Source of the DNA: Rhyacichthys aspro
Lineage: Eukaryota; Chordata; Actinopteri; Gobiiformes; Rhyacichthyidae
Direction of reading: 5' to 3'
Assembly (NCBI GenBank): GCA_036850595.1
Contig: CM072161.1
Location: forward strand, 9,755,905 to 9,819,904
DNA length: 64,000 nucleotides
A program made the translations under genes and the position numbers. The notes below the pieces were generated by a model. That model made no database searches. It was not told the DNA's origin and worked only from the letters and a program-made list of their open reading frames with translations. Of the stretch, positions 58,840 through 64,000 are shown piece after piece; position 1 is the stretch's first letter; each line of letters opens with the position of its first letter.

Positions 58840-59871
58840 CAGCGGTGTCAAACTCAATGTGGGGAGGGGCCGCGATAGTTAATGAGAATCCTTTTCAGGG
58901 GCCGAAGATGGTGGCATTTGGAAGCGTTCAATAAATTTTGAATATGAGATTTCAAAAGGTTTTAGATTAATTTGGACAGGTTTTAGATGGATTTGTATAG
59001 GTTTTAGTCCAATTTAAACACGTTTTAGTCAGATTTGAACAGGTTTTAGTTGGATTTGTATAGGTATCAGCCCGATTTAAACACATTTTAGTCAGATTTG
59101 AACAGGTTTTAGATGGATTTGTATAGGTTTCAGTCCAATTTAAACACATTTTAGTCAGATTTGAACAGGTTTTAGATGGATTTGTATAGGTTTCAGTCCA
59201 ATTTAAACACGTTTTAGTCAGATTTGAACAGGTTTTAGATGGATTTGTATAGGTTTCAGTCCGATTTAAACACATTTTAGTCAGATTTGAACAGGTTTTA
59301 GATGAATTTGTATAGATTTTAGTCTGATTTAAACACATTTTAGTCAGATTTGAACAGGTTTTAGATGGATTTGTATAGGTTTCAGTCCAATTTAAACACA
59401 TTTTAGTCAGATTTGAACAGGTTTTAGTTGGATTTGTATAGGTTTCAGTCCAATTTAAACACGTTTTATTCAGATTTGAACAGGTTTTAGTTGGATTTGT
59501 ATAGGTTTCAGTCTGATTTAAATACATTTTAGTCCGATTTGAGCAGGTTTTAGATGGATTTGTATAGGTTTCAGTCCAATTTAAACACATTTAGTCCGAT
59601 TTGAGCAGGTTTTAGATGGATTTGTATAGGTTTCAGTCCAATTTAAACACGTTGTAGTCAGATTTGAACAGGTTTTAGATGAATTTTTTTGAATTGGATT
59701 TGGACAGATTGTCTTTAGCTTTGTAGCAAACATCAAAAATCCAACTAAAACCTGTTCAAATCCAATTAAAAGCTAGTGCCAAAAATATCAGCTACTAAAT
59801 CTTTTTAAGGGCCACATAAAACATTTCAAAGAGCCGCATTTGAACCCTGGGCCTTGAGTTTGACATGTGTA
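58840..59871 (+). mobile_element. hAT-like non-autonomous element with 63-bp higher-order minisatellite
   Basis: It starts CAGCGGTGTCAAACTCAATG and ends with the reverse complement TACACATGTCAAACTCAAGG (59852-59871). It is flanked by 8-bp target duplications GTCTATAG (58832-58839) and GTCTGTAG (59872-59879), one mismatch. Sub-terminal sequences GGGGCCGCGATAG and AGGGCCACATAAAAC follow the pattern of the other copies. About 70% of the element is the tandem array at 58965-59690. No transposase is present, so it would need one in trans. Confidence 0.85.
58965..59690 (+). repeat. 63-bp higher-order tandem repeat (3 x 21 bp), about 11 copies
   Basis: The period is exactly 63 bp over most of the array. 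Each period has three 21-mers, roughly GGTTTTAGATGGATTTGTATA, GGTTTCAGTCCAATTTAAACA and CGTTTTAGTCAGATTTGAACA. Because 63 is a multiple of three and stop codons are absent in one frame, a 207-codon antisense open frame (58967-59590) appears, with a 21-residue repeat. I regard that frame as non-coding. Confidence 0.9.
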
Positions 59872-59879
59872 GTCTGTAG

Positions 59880-61242
59880 CTGGCTTCATTCCAACAAATA
59901 GCGCTGGAAATTTAGAGTGCACTACATTTGCCACTAACCATTCAGACACCCCTATTACAATGCCATAATCACTCTATAGTGTCCTGTACAGTGTCTAAGG
60001 AGTGCTTTAGGACACAGAAAGAGTGAAGATGTAAGCGATGTGTCTTTTACACTTCTACACTGTACCTGTTAAAGCTAAGACGGAAGGTGCAACACTGGCA
60101 GCAGCTGAACTCATTCCAAATATGAAATCTTCCAGCTCTGGCTTTAAAATATCCAGATGCACTGAGCTCCGAAGACAAGTTCCCACTTTACGAGCCCACT
60201 TCCCTTTAAATGGTGACATCTCGATTGGGTGCCAATGAAAGTGTATCTTTTGACCCCTTTTGTTAGCGCCTCATATGCTTTTTTTACAGTCTACTCTCCG
60301 GTGGTCACACGGCCGTGGATCAATTCCAGCAAACACTCTGTGAGAATAAAAGGATTGATTGCAGATTAAAACAAAATGCCAGGAAAACATAAAAAGAAAA
60401 TCTTGACATTGAAGTTATTGGCTTCGCGACCAGAAGGAAGGTTTATGACGGAGAGCAGAGGGGGAGACAAAGGGAGCTAATCTCACTTAGAAGGGTAAAA
60501 TCTGCCATATAGCTAATGAAGTATTATACTGTGGTCAATGAGGTAAGAGGCTCTGCAGTGTGAGTATCAGTGTGTGCTTTGAGCGGGGGTTTGTTTGTCG
60601 GGGAGGTTGCGATGATAATGCCGCTATCAAGGAGCGAAGTCTTTCAAGGGAGAGTGAGCATGCACATCAGGAGGGGAGGCAAAAGCTGTTATAGATTTCA
60701 CAGGAGTGCCAAGAATAAAGCAGAAGCACCCGAACACAAAGGGAGCGGAAGGGAAAAGTAAATTCTTCTGCAGCACCACGTTAAAAGAGCTATACCCAGC
60801 TGCTGGATGAACAAAATGTTAAAAAAAAAAGAGCCTGATTCAGGTGAAGACAGCTGGATATATACTGGGAATGTAATAAGAGCTATAGCTAAAAATATGT
60901 TGGCTTTACTTCTGTGAAACGCCGTCATGTTTAAGGTCGAAAGGTTGAACAGAGTCAATGTCGTGCAGTTTAGACCAGGGCAGCTATATTTTACCCAGAG
61001 GAGAGGGAATGTCATCCGTTCTGGAAATGTGACTGAGCTGCAGAGCCTGTGGTCAGTGTCTATGTATAAAGCTATTTCTGATGCTGTTTTATGATGTTAA
61101 AATGATAGATAGATGCTGTTGTATTTCAGTATTTAGCAGATGTATGATTTGTTGTGGTTTGCAGCAAAAGTGTTTCAGTAGCACATGAAATGGAATTGTA
61201 AAACTGTTGTAATAACTCATTACAAACGATATATTTGAATTT
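59880..61242. other. Gene-free stretch, nothing identified
   Basis: No coding exon, RNA gene or known repeat was identified. The frames at 60570-60761 and 60698-61015 lie on opposite strands, overlap at their ends and show no domain. Confidence 0.3.
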
Positions 61243-61250
61243 GTTTAAGG

Positions 61251-61738
61251 CACACATGTCCAAAGTCAGACCCAGGGGCCAATCATGGGACAAAGTGAGA
61301 TTTTATGCGGCCCTCAGCATTAAGATACAGCTTCAGAATACAACTGATGTCAAACATGCTCAAATCCATCTAAAACATGTTAAATCCAACTAAAACCTGT
61401 TCAAATCTGACTAAAATGTGTTTAAATCCAGCTAAAGCGTGTTTAAATCCAACTAAAACCTGTTTAAATCCAACCAAACCCCTTTTAAATCGTAAAACCC
61501 ATTCAAAATCTACAAAAATATGTTCAAATTCAACTTAAACCCGTTCAAATCTAAGTTAAATGTGTTCAAAAACAACTAAAACCAGTTTAAATCCAACCTA
61601 AACCTGTTCAACTCCAGCTAAAACTTGTTTAAATCCAACTTAAATCTGTATTTGTACAATAGACTATCAGCCCTGGGACATTTTCATCTTTTCATTTTCA
61701 TTGAATGTGGGATTCTTTCCAAAGTTTGGACACCACTG
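61251..61738 (-). mobile_element. hAT-like non-autonomous element with perfect 8-bp TSD
   Basis: It is flanked by identical 8-bp direct repeats GTTTAAGG (61243-61250 and 61739-61746). The left end is CACACATGTCCAAAGTCAGA and the right end, reversed, is CAGTGGTGTCCAAACTTTGG. The shared TGTCCAAA-type inverted ends and 8-bp duplication are the hAT signature. The 21-bp array (about 61360-61650) is in the reverse orientation, matching the reversed ends. It carries no transposase. Confidence 0.88.
61360..61650 (-). repeat. 21-bp minisatellite inside hAT-like element
   Basis: About 13 degenerate units, plus-strand form AAATCCAACTAAAACCTGTTC. It is the same unit as the arrays at 24.3, 44.3, 50.2 and 59 kb. 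Confidence 0.85.
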
Positions 61739-61746
61739 GTTTAAGG

Positions 61747-62983
61747 CAACGGCCAAAAGTTTTTTAGTGTTGATTTAAACATTTGATTCAAAATACAAGA
61801 AGAAAAAAATCATATACAGAGACCAGACTTGTAGATCTTGTCCCATGTAAGTGATCATGTTGAAGTTTGACTTTGCGAGTGTATGATGTCAACAGATGGT
61901 CATGAAAAATGTGGTCAGCGGAGAATAAGCAATTAGGCAGGGTACGATTGGAGCAGTCGGTGACGCTGACTCTCGACGGAGCTGCCATTAAACCACGGCA
62001 GAAGACGAGGCCACAAACCAGATTGTGTCATTTAAGCTCAAACAGATGCGTAACGCGAGGAACAGCCGACGGAAATGTGATCTCTGTGTTGTTTGTGCTT
62101 TGTGTCCGAGCGGGATTGCTGTGTTCACACCTGTCGCAACAAATAGCTCCAAGAGGCAAACACGCAGCAGTTCGACTAAAAAACAAAACGAAAGGCTGCG
62201 AGAATAGAACAGGGCCTCACTTCAGATGGCGGATGTATTTAGAAACCGTGTACGTGCTCATTACAGATTGGGTATTCATACATTTGAATATGTTGATGAA
62301 TCGTCTGTCTGAATGAGTGACAGCTGTGGGGAGTGCGTCCCTGAGGTGCTCTTCGTCACAGAAACGAAGAGCCACCGTTCTTCTTATCGTTCTCTTGGTT
62401 TTTGCGCCGCTCTCCATTTGTCAACGTGCGCCGGATCATTTTATGCTTGACTCTCTTTTCCTATTACCTCTCGTACAGACAGTATGGCAGCCCACGGGAC
62501 ATGTCAACACGCGGGCCCATTAAATTATTAGAGCTCGTTTATTATTAACTCGCCAGCACACACAGCTGACTGTAACCTTTTAATATTCATGCTGCGTGAC
62601 TGTTCCCAACTGATGCTAACAGGACATTGTGGGATCCCATTAATGCAGCCGCACAGATGTGAACGTAAGCAGGAACACACTCCGACATGTAGCGCTTTAA
62701 TAATTAGTGCTGTTCGGGGTCAGCATATGGTCCGGACGTCGTGGATCGGCGGCGCGTAATGCATAGGAGATGTGTTGAACGCCTTATTTCCATCTCCGCA
62801 GCTTTATTAAAACGTCACGGTCAGTTGGTCAGGAATGAAAACGGAAGTGTGCCTAAAGTGGTGCTGTGTGGTTTACCTAAAGCCATCTCGTAAGTGTCAC
62901 CAAGTGCAATAAAAATGAATAGAATAGATGTAGAGGTGATTGCTTATATTGCTGTGTCACTATTTGGAGTTCCTGAGCTCTAA
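61747..62983. other. Gene-free stretch with possible conserved element
   Basis: No coding exon is recognised. The block 62520-62780 is rich in ATTA/TAAT words (TTTATTATTAACTC, TTTAATAATTAGTGC) with interspersed CpG (GGACGTCGTGGATCGGCGGC), a composition often seen in conserved developmental enhancers. The frame at 61909-62316 has no recognisable domain. Confidence 0.3.
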
Positions 62984-63452
62984 TGGTGCGTTCGTGTGGT
63001 CCTCGGAAACTCAGAATATCAGAGTTACGAAGGTGTTCTTTCCGACTTTAGTGTGTTCAGGTGATTTCAGCTCAGAAAGACGGAGCATTCTAAACCAGAA
63101 CGACAAGAAAGATGGACGCGACGTCAAAAATGTGCTAATGTTATTTTTAATACAGTCAAAGGAGTAATTATTACCCTATTAGCAGAAAGGTGAAGAAAAG
63201 GAAGCCTATTCAAAACATAAGAAGAAACCTTTAAAAAACGCACTTATATAAATACATAATTTAGTATATATTGTCTAAAGATTTTATATTACTAAAATAT
63301 CTTAAATGTTTGCTTTCCTCCGCCATGTTGAGGATGAAAATAACTTCAACATGGAATCTCGGGCAACTCCAACTCACCCGAGATTCCGAGCTGTTCATGT
63401 GCATTTCTCAACTCAGAAAAAGCAATTTCCCGAGGGGCACATGAATGCACCA
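62984..63452 (+). mobile_element. MITE-like repeat family B, copy 2, with terminal inverted repeats
   Basis: The left end TGGTGCGTTCGTGTGGTCCT (then CGGAAACT) and the right end, reversed, TGGTGCATTCATGTGCCCCT (then CGGGAAATT) form imperfect inverted repeats of about 28 bp. The body is colinear with 35855-36322. Length is 469 bp with no coding capacity. Target duplication is not clear, so the superfamily is left open. Confidence 0.75.
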
Positions 63453-63594
63453 GAAGCCAGTCGTAATTAGGCAAAGGAGTAATTTGTAGATAGAGATGGT
63501 AATTCCATATTTAGCATAGTGCACATGGAGGACAATTCACTATATCACCTGCTGCTGTCTTAAAACGTCCTGATTTTTTTTACTGTTGCATTTA

Positions 63595-64000
63595 GTTTGA
63601 TAGTTTAATCATTAACAGCTTATTGTAACAGGAATCATCTGTGAAAAAATGAGACCTGGGCTTTATAATTACAGATGAGAACGATCAGCCCACAGTGGAA
63701 TTTTGGCCAATCACAGCTTGCTTCAGATAAAAAGAAGCACTCCCATTGGTCAACACTGATGGACCAAGGAAAAAAACCAAGGAAATGAGTTATTTTGTTT
63801 GAAAATATGTCTTATTTTACATCAAAACAGTTCAAAAAACAGAAAAATTGTGAAACGGGCAGAAAATTAAACATGGATAAATGTTGTTAATGCTTTAATG
63901 CAATGTTTAACAAGGTGGAGATAGAAAGATCCAAAGCTAAAAGTGTCAGGTAAGCTCTAAACTTTGATTTAATGCAACGTATTAGGATTATGTGGTCAAA
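63595..64000 (-). repeat. Dispersed repeat family A, copy 4 (cut by window edge)
   Basis: In reverse orientation it shows the same order of landmarks as the copies at 27.5, 53.5 and 55.6 kb: GGAATCATCTGTGAAAAAAT, TTTTGGCCAATCACAGCTTG, CCCATTGGTCAACACTGATG, AATATGTCTTATTTTACATC, and GGTAAGCTCTAAACTTTGAT near the right edge. It runs off the window. Confidence 0.7.

Noticed and set aside
58967..59590. 207-codon minus-strand open frame with 21-residue repeat
   Set aside because: It lies wholly inside the 63-bp tandem repeat of a transposon; its openness follows from the period being a multiple of three. There is no domain, promoter or splice context.

Overview
The window looks like teleost (bony fish) nuclear DNA. 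The genes are split by short introns with GT/AG borders. The encoded proteins align along their length with vertebrate orthologues as I remember them; no database search was run. The non-coding DNA is full of fish-type non-autonomous DNA transposons, SINEs and minisatellites. I see no prokaryotic, viral or organellar genes.

Layout. (1) 1-5.6 kb: the last coding exon (3430-3656, +) and long 3' UTR of an LHFPL-family tetraspan membrane protein; its earlier exons lie off the left edge. (2) 5.80-7.44 kb, minus strand: a complete seven-exon spata22 CDS (357 aa), a meiotic recombination factor, tail-to-tail with the LHFPL gene. (3) 8.38-12.65 kb, plus strand: a complete 14-exon stip1 CDS (539 aa), the Hsp70-Hsp90 organising co-chaperone. 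It is head-to-head with spata22 and has a perfect heat-shock element 32 bp before a TATA-like box. (4) 15.07-20.00 kb, plus strand: a complete 18-exon rps6ka4 CDS (784 aa, MSK2), a dual-domain nuclear kinase, with a 3' UTR to about 21.8 kb. The hand-spliced CDS lengths (1074, 1620 and 2355 nt) are all multiples of three with matching intron phases, so the exon borders are well supported.

(5) 21.8-64 kb: about 42 kb with no recognisable coding exon. It has one GC-rich stretch (about 41.40-41.92 kb) that looks like a non-coding first exon ending in a good splice donor. In human, STIP1 and RPS6KA4 lie near NRXN2 on 11q13, so this could be the 5' end and giant first intron of a neurexin-2 gene. 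That is inference only. The rest is a mosaic of repeats and AT-rich, TAAT-rich stretches that could be conserved regulatory elements.

The most unusual material is a family of hAT-like non-autonomous transposons (24.05, 47.78, 58.84 and 61.25 kb, with two end-less relatives at 44.2 and 50.1 kb). Each carries an internal 21-bp minisatellite that has grown to different lengths. Two have clear 8-bp target duplications (one perfect), a third a weaker 6/8 match, and array polarity relative to the ends is the same in all four. A second element (45.36-46.47 kb) carries a 41-bp CCAAT-containing minisatellite of about 15 copies. A third family (four copies at 27.5, 53.5, 55.6 and 63.6 kb) keeps a core with two inverted CCAAT boxes.
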